Source: DATGYC01 sp035298385 (GTDB lineage: Bacteria > Bacillota > Sulfobacillia > Symbiobacteriales > Symbiobacteriaceae). Taken from it: 12,671 nucleotides of DNA. Below are positions 1-4,816 of the stretch, in pieces. The notes below the pieces were generated by a model. The model made no database searches. It saw only the letters and a list, made by a program, of their open reading frames with translations, and was not told the DNA's origin. Location of the stretch: positions 1 through 12,671 of the forward strand of contig DATGYC010000413.1 of NCBI GenBank assembly GCA_035298385.1. Direction: 5' to 3'. The position numbers were made by a program, and so were the translations under genes. The number at the start of each line of letters is the position of its first letter. Within the stretch, counting starts at the first letter, position 1.

Positions 1-1052
1 CCATTCTCCTGCACCAACGAGCCATCACACCACAACCGCCCACCAGACCGGAGGTCCTTCACCATATCCCAGTGAATCGCCGACTGATTCGTTCCCTGGC
101 AGACCGGATAAGCATCCCCCAGCGCCAGATGAATCGTCCCCGCGATCTTCTCATCATACAGAATTGACTTCATGTAGCGCTGGATCCCCGGGTTGCAGCC
201 GATGCCAAACTCCCCGATCGCTCGCGCCCCGAAGTCCGTGTTCAACACGCTCTCCAGGAAGGCACCACCAGACCGGGCCGAGGACTCCACCACCCGGCCC
301 TCCTTGAAGACCAGCCGGGCGCCCTGGACCTCCTGCCCCGACCAGACCAGCGGGAACTCGCTGTAATCGATCACGCCCTCCGCCGTCCCATCGATCGGCG
401 CATAGAAGACCTCCCCGCCCGGCATGTTCTTATGCCCAGCGTCGATGATCCCCGGGCGCCCCTTGATCGAGAAGCTCAGGTCCGTCCCGGCGCCCTCGAT
501 CCGCACCTTATCGGTCCGGTCGAACCGCTCCTTGATCCGCGCCATCTTGCGCCCTTCCTCATCCCAGTCGATCAGGCAGGCGCCGTAGACGAACTCGGTA
601 AAGCCCCGCAGGGAGATCCCCGCCTCCTGGGCGAGCGCATTCGTCGGATACTCGCAGTAGACCCAGGGGATCTCGTCGTTCATCATCCGCTTCGAGAGCG
701 GCTGGGCCGCCTTCCGAGCGATCATCTTCCGCGCCGGCGCCACATCATCGCGCAGGTTCTCCGGCGCCCCGATCACGATCTGGGCGTCGCACTGCTCGTA
801 GAGCATCCGATCAAACGGCGCCACCTTGGCCAGCTGCTCCTCCGAGGCCTCCTCAAGGTAGGCTTCACTGATCGAGGCCATGTTCAGCCGAACAAACGGG
901 AAGGCGCCCCGCCGAGCGATCCCGCGGACCACCTCAGCGATCAGCGGCTCAGCCAGAGGCGTGGAGCGGATCAGGATCTGTTGGCCGGGCTGCACATCGA
1001 TGCAGCGCTCGACCAGAAGCTTGGCATACTGTTGAAGCCGAGGATCGCTCAC
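1..1052 (-). CDS. M29-family metallo-aminopeptidase (AmpS/PepS/AmpT type), C-terminus cut by window edge
   Basis: Translation of the minus strand gives 350 residues of a cytosolic M29 aminopeptidase, which removes N-terminal amino acids from peptides using a two-metal site. The family's metal-ligand motifs are all present: GGEVFYAP with Glu214, GEFGIG with Glu281, TIHLALG with His308, and SAIHWDM with His327 and Asp329. The N-terminus (YAKLLVERCIDVQPGQ) is typical of the family. The start is GTG at 1052-1050; an in-frame TGA lies seven codons upstream, so no longer start is likely, and a GGGCGGG stretch is a weak ribosome binding site. The sequence ends at RLWCDGSLVQEN, close to the family's usual C-terminus, so probably only a few residues are missing. 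The gene faces away from sigG across a 504-nt gap. I see no frameshift or lost catalytic residue. The exact substrate range is unknown. Confidence 0.93.
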   Translation of the reverse strand, partial: MSDPRLQQYAKLLVERCIDVQPGQQILIRSTPLAEPLIAEVVRGIARRGAFPFVRLNMASISEAYLEEASEEQLAKVAPFDRMLYEQCDAQIVIGAPENLRDDVAPARKMIARKAAQPLSKRMMNDEIPWVYCEYPTNALAQEAGISLRGFTEFVYGACLIDWDEEGRKMARIKERFDRTDKVRIEGAGTDLSFSIKGRPGIIDAGHKNMPGGEVFYAPIDGTAEGVIDYSEFPLVWSGQEVQGARLVFKEGRVVESSARSGGAFLESVLNTDFGARAIGEFGIGCNPGIQRYMKSILYDEKIAGTIHLALGDAYPVCQGTNQSAIHWDMVKDLRSGGRLWCDGSLVQEN

Positions 1053-1188
1053 AGGGAACCCGCCCTTTCAGAAGTCAAACTACGCGCTCTTTGGTCGACC
1101 GAAAGCCCCAAACCGTCACGCTAGGGCACGCAGTGGGTTGAGACCACGCCGCAGTGGGTGCCGAAATCAGTAGGTCCCTAAACCATAA

Positions 1189-1221
1189 CGCCCTGGGCGC
1201 CCTCGATGGGCGCCCAGGGCG
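1189..1221. other. Perfect 14-bp stem-loop
   Basis: CGCCCTGGGCGCCC at 1189-1202 is the exact reverse complement of 1208-1221, with a 5-nt loop (TCGAT). There is no T-run on either side, so it is not a standard Rho-independent terminator. It lies between the divergent aminopeptidase and sigG genes and could be a transcript end, part of a structured RNA or a protein-binding palindrome. The palindrome is seen directly; its role is not known. Confidence 0.7.
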
Positions 1222-1273
1222 CATCGCTAACAGTCAAGGGGGGGTTCGACCACGTAGCTCGCCGCCGGAGGGT

Positions 1274-1357
1274 CCGGGTACCTCCGACCGACCTTCAGGT
1301 CACCGCCTTCACCCGACTGGAGAAGCTAAGACCTGCGGGAGGGAGCGGGGTACCCGG
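1274..1357 (+). other. Nested inverted repeats, possible structured leader or small RNA
   Basis: An outer helix can form between CCGGGTACCTC (1274-1284) and GGGGTACCCGG (1347-1357): 11 pairs including one G-U. Inside it, CAGGTC (1296-1301) pairs with GACCTG (1330-1335). A GGCGCC hairpin (1356-1361 with 1370-1375) follows directly. Helix inside helix is what a folded RNA would show, but the local GC content is high enough to give some inverted repeats by chance. I could not match the segment to tmRNA, SRP RNA, RNase P RNA or a tRNA. Confidence 0.35.
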
Positions 1358-1400
1358 CGCCCGGAACGCGGCGCCGCAGACCAGTGCCCGACAGCACAAA

Positions 1401-1480
1401 CCACAGCCACAACCACAACCACAGCCACAGCCACAACCACAACCACAGCCACAGCCACAACCACAGCCACAACCACAGCC
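1401..1480 (+). repeat. Tandem hexamer array CCACAR, 13 units
   Basis: Thirteen consecutive 6-bp units, each CCACAA or CCACAG, are followed by CC. The A/G choice at the last position varies in a partly regular order. The array lies 76 nt upstream of the sigG start. In the sigG reading frame it would encode alternating Pro-Gln and contains no stop, so an open frame runs upstream from sigG; in another frame it would encode mostly Thr with some Ala. It probably expands and contracts by slippage. It is most likely non-coding, because sigG has its own ribosome binding site and start downstream. Confidence 0.85.
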
Positions 1481-1510
1481 GAATACCGAAAGCCACAACC
1501 GGAGATACTC
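1481..1510 (+). promoter_or_regulatory. Candidate sigma-F-type promoter for sigG
   Basis: GAATA (1481-1485) resembles the sigma-F -35 consensus GYWTA at 4 of 5 positions. After 15 nt, GGAGATACTC (1501-1510) matches the -10 consensus GGnnAnAHTR at 6 of 7 defined positions. In Bacillus subtilis sigG is transcribed by sigma-F RNA polymerase, so the site has the expected specificity. The transcript would start near 1517, about 40 nt before the gene. This is a by-eye consensus match, so chance is possible. Confidence 0.4.
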
Positions 1511-1556
1511 CCCTTTGTACCTATCGGCACGGTTTGATGGGGAGGCTCAGTCCCTG

Positions 1557-2330
1557 ATGATGATCAATAAAGTTGAGATCTGCGGGGTCAACACATCCAA
1601 GCTGCCGGTTCTGACCAACGCCCAGATGCGGGAACTCTTTGGTCGGATGCACGAAGGCGAGTGTACGGCTCGTGACCAATTGATCACGGGGAACCTGCGA
1701 CTCGTCCTCTCGGTGATGCAACGCTTCAATAACCGCGGCGAGTACGTCGACGACCTCTTCCAAGTCGGTTGCATCGGGCTGATGAAGGCGATCGACAACT
1801 TCGACCTGGGGCAGAACGTCAAGTTCTCGACCTACGCCGTGCCGATGATCATCGGTGAGATCCGGCGCTATCTGCGTGATAACAACCCCATCCGGGTCAG
1901 CCGCTCCCTGCGGGATATCGCCTACAAGGCGCTCCAGGTGCGGGATGGCCTCGTCAGTCGCCTCGGCCGGGAGCCCTCCGTGCAGGAGATCGCCGATGAA
2001 CTTGGGCAGCCGCTCTCCGAGATCGTCTTCGCCCTGGATGCGATCCAGGAGCCGGTCTCACTCTTCGAGCCGCTCTACCACGACGGTGGCGATCCGATCT
2101 ACGTGATGGATCAGGTCAGCGATGACAAGGATCATGACAAGCTCTGGCTGGAGGGCATCTCGATCCGCCAGGCGCTCTCCTTCCTGAACGACCGCGAGAG
2201 ACTGATTCTGTCCTTGCGCTTCTTCGAGGGGAAGACCCAGATGGAGGTGGCGGAGGAGATCGGGATCTCGCAGGCGCAGGTCAGCCGCTTGGAGAAGGCA
2301 GCGCTGTCGCATATGAAGCGGTTTGTTTGA
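1557..2330 (+). CDS. sigG: RNA polymerase sporulation-specific sigma factor SigG
   Basis: This 257-residue sigma-70 family protein directs RNA polymerase to late forespore genes after engulfment. The N-terminus MMINKVEICGVNTSKLPVL is the diagnostic SigG signature that separates it from SigF. Region 2 spans about residues 45-108 (core-binding EYVDDLFQVG and GLMKAIDNFD, -10 recognition through FSTYAVPMIIGEIRRYLRD). Region 3 covers about 112-180. The region 4 helix-turn-helix is at about 225-250 (KTQMEVAEEIGISQAQVSR). Length matches the B. subtilis protein (260 aa). ATG 1557 was chosen because GGGGAGG sits at 1539-1545 and conserved sequence begins there; the second ATG (1560) is possible. The frame stays open upstream through a repeat array, which is probably not translated. 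spoIIGA-sigE, which often precede sigG, are not next to it here. Thr44 occupies the position of Asn45 in B. subtilis SigG. Confidence 0.96.
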   Translation: MMINKVEICGVNTSKLPVLTNAQMRELFGRMHEGECTARDQLITGNLRLVLSVMQRFNNRGEYVDDLFQVGCIGLMKAIDNFDLGQNVKFSTYAVPMIIGEIRRYLRDNNPIRVSRSLRDIAYKALQVRDGLVSRLGREPSVQEIADELGQPLSEIVFALDAIQEPVSLFEPLYHDGGDPIYVMDQVSDDKDHDKLWLEGISIRQALSFLNDRERLILSLRFFEGKTQMEVAEEIGISQAQVSRLEKAALSHMKRFV

Positions 2331-2339
2331 TGCGTGTAA

Positions 2340-2367
2340 GGGTGCTCCCGAGTGGGGCGCCCTTTTT
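2340..2367 (+). terminator. Rho-independent terminator of sigG
   Basis: GGGTGCTCC (2340-2348) pairs with GGGGCGCCC (2354-2362) through 9 pairs including two G-U, around the 5-nt loop CGAGT. Five T follow at 2363-2367. It begins 10 nt after the sigG stop codon, so sigG is probably transcribed alone. Confidence 0.85.
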
Positions 2368-2432
2368 ATGTTTAGACTCCGTGGGGATTGTCTAGGATTA
2401 GGGTAGTAGCGGTGGTTTAGCGCCCTTTGTTC

Positions 2433-2502
2433 GGGGGTTACGGGGATTAGGGGGATTATGGGGATTAGGGGGATGACTTGGTATGGGGGATGAGCTTTTC
2501 AT
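2433..2502. repeat. Inverted copy of the sigG-spoIIR intergenic repeat, with G-quadruplex motif
   Basis: The plus strand carries G-runs of four or five at 2433, 2442, 2450, 2460 and 2468, separated by 4-5 nt loops (TTAC, ATTA, ATTAT, ATTA), and a sixth run at 2485. This satisfies the usual pattern for an intramolecular G-quadruplex. The reverse complement of about 2446-2502 closely matches 2566-2621, sharing AAAAGCT, CCCCCATACCA and AATCCCCATAATCCCC in order. It is therefore an inverted copy of the unit found twice downstream, and the two could form a hairpin with a stem of about 55 bp. It sits outside the sigG transcript if the terminator works. Confidence 0.8.
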
Positions 2503-2551
2503 TGACGGTTTGTAGAGGTGGTGCCGTACGACCGTGACCGAAGTGCACCAA

Positions 2552-2675
2552 CCCCCAATCCCCGTATCAAAAGCTACTCCCCCATACCAGGCATCCCCTC
2601 AATCCCCATAATCCCCATAAGAAGGACCGTACCTCAACCTCAACCCCACTCCCACCCGCTGAAAGAAAGACCCCC
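2552..2675. repeat. Direct repeat copy A of the C-rich intergenic unit
   Basis: This is the first of two tandem copies with a period of about 134-135 nt. It has C-runs separated by short A/T-containing spacers, the invariant core ATCAAAAGCTACTCCCCCA, and a GAAAGAAAGA stretch at 2661-2670 that aligns with the spoIIR ribosome binding site in copy B. No gene is convincing here: an 84-codon open frame through both copies simply reads the repeat as Pro/Ile/Ser-rich sequence. The reverse strand is G-rich and could also form quadruplexes. Confidence 0.8.
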
Positions 2676-2686
2676 ATACCCGGTAT

Positions 2687-2812
2687 CCCCCAATCCCCGC
2701 ATCAAAAGCTACTCCCCCACACCCGGTATCCCCTCAATCCCCCCAATCCCCCTAAAAAAGAACGCACCCTAACCCCCAACCACACTCCCTCCTTGAAAGG
2801 AAGATCCCAAAG
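2687..2812. repeat. Direct repeat copy B, ending in the spoIIR ribosome binding site
   Basis: This second tandem copy shares the AATCCCCGCATCAAAAGC core and the C-run ladder with copy A. Its 3' end contains GAAAGGAAGA (2795-2804), which acts as the spoIIR ribosome binding site. The spoIIR 5' region is thus part of the repeat unit. No sigma-F-type promoter could be recognised in it, although spoIIR is a sigma-F gene in B. subtilis. Confidence 0.8.
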
Positions 2813-2813
2813 C

Positions 2814-3422
2814 ATGAACCGGCGACTCTTCGCCTTACTCTTTCTAGTGCTCCTCGGCCTCCTAGCCATCATCCCCCGCCTCCAAGAACGCCCCACAGCC
2901 GCAGTCCTCCCCACCACCCAGACCCAAGCAGAGTGGGCCGAGCAGGTGGTCCGGCTCCATGTCCTGGCTAATTCCGACTCTGAGGCCGACCAAGCACTGA
3001 AGCTCCAAGTCCGCGATGCCGTCCTTGCCGAGATGCCCTCCCTCTTTACCAAGGCGACCACACAAGCCGAAGCGCTTCAGGTCGTCAAGCGTAACCTGCC
3101 CGCCCTCGAGCGACTCGCCAAGCAGATCGTGACCAAGGCTGGTTACACCTACCCCGTCAAGGCCTCTGTCGGCATCTTCGACTTCCCCAACCGGACCTAT
3201 GGCGACGTCACCCTGCCCGCTGGCCCCTACGAGGCCCTGCGCCTGGAGATTGGCGAGGCCAAGGGCGCCAACTGGTGGTGCGTCCTCTTCCCGCCGCTCT
3301 GCTTCAACGATTGGACCCACGGCGTCGTGCGCGAGGCGAAGCCGGGCACCGGGGGCGCCCAGACCGTCACGAAGCCCCGCCCACAGATGCGTTCTAAGCT
3401 GATGGAATGGCTGCTTACCTAG
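2814..3422 (+). CDS. spoIIR: Stage II sporulation protein R (SpoIIR)
   Basis: This 202-residue protein is the forespore-to-mother-cell signal. In the model system it is secreted into the space between the two membranes and activates the SpoIIGA protease, which cleaves pro-sigma-E. Residues 4-22 form a hydrophobic signal or anchor segment after MNRR. Family hallmarks are VRLHVLANSDSEADQ (47-60), LQVRDAV (64-70), the PAGPYEAL segment (136-142) and the near-invariant GANWWCVLFPPLCF (151-164). Length is normal for the family. ATG 2814 was chosen over an in-frame TTG at 2793 because GAAAGGAAGA lies at 2795-2804 and the signal peptide then starts correctly. It is separated from sigG by a terminator and repeats. 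The next gene, ylmC, starts 114 nt downstream. Confidence 0.95.
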   Translation: MNRRLFALLFLVLLGLLAIIPRLQERPTAAVLPTTQTQAEWAEQVVRLHVLANSDSEADQALKLQVRDAVLAEMPSLFTKATTQAEALQVVKRNLPALERLAKQIVTKAGYTYPVKASVGIFDFPNRTYGDVTLPAGPYEALRLEIGEAKGANWWCVLFPPLCFNDWTHGVVREAKPGTGGAQTVTKPRPQMRSKLMEWLLT

Positions 3423-3480
3423 CTCAGCCGAAAGCGGCCGGCCAGCCGAGACCCCATCCAAGCTCGTCCACGGGCAAGCC

Positions 3481-3534
3481 CTCCCTACTCCCTGCATAGG
3501 ATTCCCCGCAAAGGAGAGTAGTGGGGAGGGAGTT
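3481..3534 (+). other. Possible hairpin covering the ylmC ribosome binding site
   Basis: CCCTCCC followed by TACTC near 3481-3492 can pair with GAGTA and GGGAGGG just before the ylmC start, with a 3-nt bulge. The right arm is the purine-rich ribosome binding site of ylmC. Pairing would hide that site and could limit translation. Coordinates of the right arm are approximate. The stem is imperfect and unproven. Confidence 0.3.
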
Positions 3535-3536
3535 CA

Positions 3537-3782
3537 GTGGGCGCAACCAAGGCATCCGAACTGCGCAAAGAGGTCATTGACATCGAGAGCGGCCGACGCC
3601 TGGGCGAGCTGATCGATGTCGAGATCGACGAGGATACGGGCAGGATCACAGCGATCGTCGTCCCCGGCGAGAGCAAGCTCTTCGGCCTGATCAGTGGGGC
3701 AGGTGACGTGGTCATCCCCTGGGCCCAGATCCGCAAGATCGGTCCGGACTGTATCTTGGTCCAAGTGAATCAGGGGCCCTGA
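3537..3782 (+). CDS. ylmC: YlmC/YmxH family PRC-barrel sporulation protein
   Basis: This 81-residue single-domain PRC-barrel protein matches the YlmC/YmxH family of spore-forming Bacillota. Key family features are KEVIDIESGRRLGELIDVEI (residues 11-30), the TGRITAIVVPG strand, and VIPWAQIRKIGPDCILV near the C-terminus. The biochemical role is not established; its usual neighbours are sigG, spoIIR and the pgeF-sepF genes, as here. The start is a GTG preceded by GGGAG about 4 nt upstream; no ATG is available. It is followed by a hairpin and a possible promoter, so pgeF may have its own transcript. Confidence 0.9.
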   Translation: MGATKASELRKEVIDIESGRRLGELIDVEIDEDTGRITAIVVPGESKLFGLISGAGDVVIPWAQIRKIGPDCILVQVNQGP

Positions 3783-3796
3783 TTCGTTCATGATTG

Positions 3797-3820
3797 GACC
3801 CGGTACAGTCGTACCGGGTC
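3797..3820 (+). terminator. Perfect 10-bp hairpin between ylmC and pgeF, possible weak terminator
   Basis: GACCCGGTAC (3797-3806) pairs perfectly with GTACCGGGTC (3811-3820) around the loop AGTC. Only TT follows before ACCG, so termination would be inefficient or partial. It may separate spoIIR-ylmC from the division cluster, or act as an attenuator or operator. Confidence 0.45.
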
Positions 3821-3850
3821 TTACCGTTCCTATACAATTTTTGGTATGAT
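3821..3850 (+). promoter_or_regulatory. Possible promoter of the pgeF-divIVA cluster
   Basis: TATGAT at 3845-3850 resembles a sigma-A -10 box. TTACCG at 3821-3826, 18 nt upstream, is a poor -35 (3 of 6). The local drop in GC (TATACAATTTTTGGTATGAT) stands out from the surroundings. The transcript would start only a few bases before the pgeF ribosome binding site at 3857-3862. Confidence 0.3.
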
Positions 3851-3874
3851 AGGATCAGGAGGCGATTGGCACCC

Positions 3875-4801
3875 ATGGACGCAACACCCAGCTTCTTTCC
3901 GCTGGCCAGTCTCGAGGCGGCTGGCGGCGTGCGGGCCTACTTTACGGGCCGGTCCGGTGGTCTCTCGCCCCAATGGAATGGTGGGCTCAACTGGTCGATC
4001 TCGATCGGTGATGATCCTTCAAATGTGCGTAAAAACCGGGAACGTTCGCTCGAACGGATCGGTCTAACTCTTGAACGAACGGTGATCGCTGGCCTGGTAC
4101 ATGGGGACCGGGTGGTTGCTGTGACCGGCGAGGAGCCGCTGACGCCAGACGGTATCCGCCTGATTGCTGACTGTGATGCGATCATTTCAGACCAGCCGGG
4201 CTTGGCCCTGGTCGTGACGGCTGCAGACTGCGTGCCCGTCCTGCTCTATGATCCCGTTCGGCGGGCCGTTGGGGCGGTACACGCTGGTTGGCGTGGCACG
4301 GTCCTGGGCATCGCCGGCAAGGCCGTGCAGGCGATGGTCCAGACCTACGGCTGCAACCCCGCCGACATCTTAGCGGAGGTCGGACCCTCGATCGGCTCCT
4401 GCTGCTATGAGGTCGACGAGGCGGTGGCCGGTCCCGTGCGCGCCCAGTTCGGTGAGGCGGCAGCGAGCTTCCTCCGCCCGGAGCCCCCATTCGGGGATAA
4501 AGGGGCGCCCTCCTCCGGGCGGCACTCCCCTGCGGGGCTGAATTCGCATGGTCCTCGGAGATTGCCGCCCTCCGAGCAGCAATCTCCTGCGGGGCTGAAC
4601 TCGCATGGTCCTCGGAGATTGCTGCCCGGCAAGTTCCACCTGGACCTCTGGGCCGCCAATCAGCATGACCTACGCCGGGCTGGGGTTCGCTCGGCCCAGA
4701 TTCACGGCACCTGTACAAGTTGTCACGTCGACGCCCTCTTCTCGCACCGGGCTGAGAAGGGCGCCGCGGGGCGTGGAGCGGCGATTATCGCCCTGATCTA
4801 G
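3875..4801 (+). CDS. pgeF: Peptidoglycan editing factor PgeF (YfiH/YlmD, DUF152) with an internal repeat insertion
   Basis: This is a 308-residue member of the PgeF family, zinc-dependent enzymes that remove wrongly incorporated residues from peptidoglycan precursors and were earlier called polyphenol oxidases or laccases. The metal-site triad is visible: His76 in GLVHGDRV, Cys119 in TAADCVPVL and His136 in VGAVHAGWRGT. GPSIGSCCYEV (170-180), LDLWAANQ, C-T-C-HVDALFSHR and AGRGAAIIAL complete the family pattern. B. subtilis YlmD is about 278 aa; the excess here comes from residues 214-251, two 19-residue copies encoded by a tandem palindromic DNA repeat placed just before the LDLW strand. All known catalytic residues remain, so the gene is probably functional. 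ATG 3875 follows AGGAGG at 3857-3862; a TTG at 3866 is too close to that site. The hlyD-like gene starts 15 nt after the stop. Confidence 0.94.
   Translation: MDATPSFFPLASLEAAGGVRAYFTGRSGGLSPQWNGGLNWSISIGDDPSNVRKNRERSLERIGLTLERTVIAGLVHGDRVVAVTGEEPLTPDGIRLIADCDAIISDQPGLALVVTAADCVPVLLYDPVRRAVGAVHAGWRGTVLGIAGKAVQAMVQTYGCNPADILAEVGPSIGSCCYEVDEAVAGPVRAQFGEAAASFLRPEPPFGDKGAPSSGRHSPAGLNSHGPRRLPPSEQQSPAGLNSHGPRRLLPGKFHLDLWAANQHDLRRAGVRSAQIHGTCTSCHVDALFSHRAEKGAAGRGAAIIALI
4514..4627. repeat. Two tandem 57-bp palindromic repeat units inside pgeF
   Basis: Copy 1 is 4514-4570 and copy 2 is 4571-4627, each exactly 57 bp (19 codons), differing at 6 positions. Each unit has inverted ends: in copy 2, GCAGCAATCTC (4576-4586) is the exact reverse complement of GAGATTGCTGC (4615-4625). 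In copy 1, GGCGGCACTC and GAGATTGCCGCC are the corresponding arms, less perfectly matched. Because 57 is divisible by three, the pgeF frame is kept and encodes SPAGLNSHGPRRL twice. The GC-rich 4480-4513 stretch just upstream may belong to the same insertion. Confidence 0.9.
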
Positions 4802-4816
4802 GAAGGAGATCGAGCC

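Noticed and set aside
432..1124. Plus-strand 230-codon open frame
   Set aside because: It is antisense to the aminopeptidase, whose translation shows full family motifs; the plus-strand frame is Arg/Pro/Leu-rich shadow sequence.
1100..1400. tmRNA, SRP RNA, RNase P RNA or tRNA in the sigG leader
   Set aside because: GGTTCGACC looks like a T-loop and there is a GGGAGGGAGC stretch, but the matching stems and conserved cores of these RNAs are missing.
1154..1537. A 127-codon open frame rich in Thr and Ala
   Set aside because: It is produced by reading the CCACAR array in another frame and shows no family resemblance or ribosome binding site.
1206..1556. In-frame upstream extension of sigG starting at ATG 1206, giving a 374-aa protein with a Pro-Gln tract
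   Set aside because: The conserved SigG N-terminus begins at 1557 with its own GGGGAGG site; the upstream ATG lies in the loop of a perfect hairpin and has no ribosome binding site. Kept only as a finding about the repeat.
2518..2772. 84-codon open frame between sigG and spoIIR
   Set aside because: It only reads through the C-rich tandem repeats, giving Pro/Ile/Ser repeats without a ribosome binding site.
2600..2795. Sigma-F promoter for spoIIR
   Set aside because: No GYWTA element with a properly spaced GGnnAnAHTR could be found in the C-rich sequence.
2433..2812. CRISPR array in the repetitive intergenic region
   Set aside because: The units are about 134 bp apart with similarity across the whole unit, one copy is inverted, and there are no unique spacers or cas genes.
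3875..4801. pgeF as a pseudogene because of the repeat insertion
   Set aside because: The frame is continuous, all three metal-site residues and the C-terminal family motifs are present, and the insert is in a variable loop.
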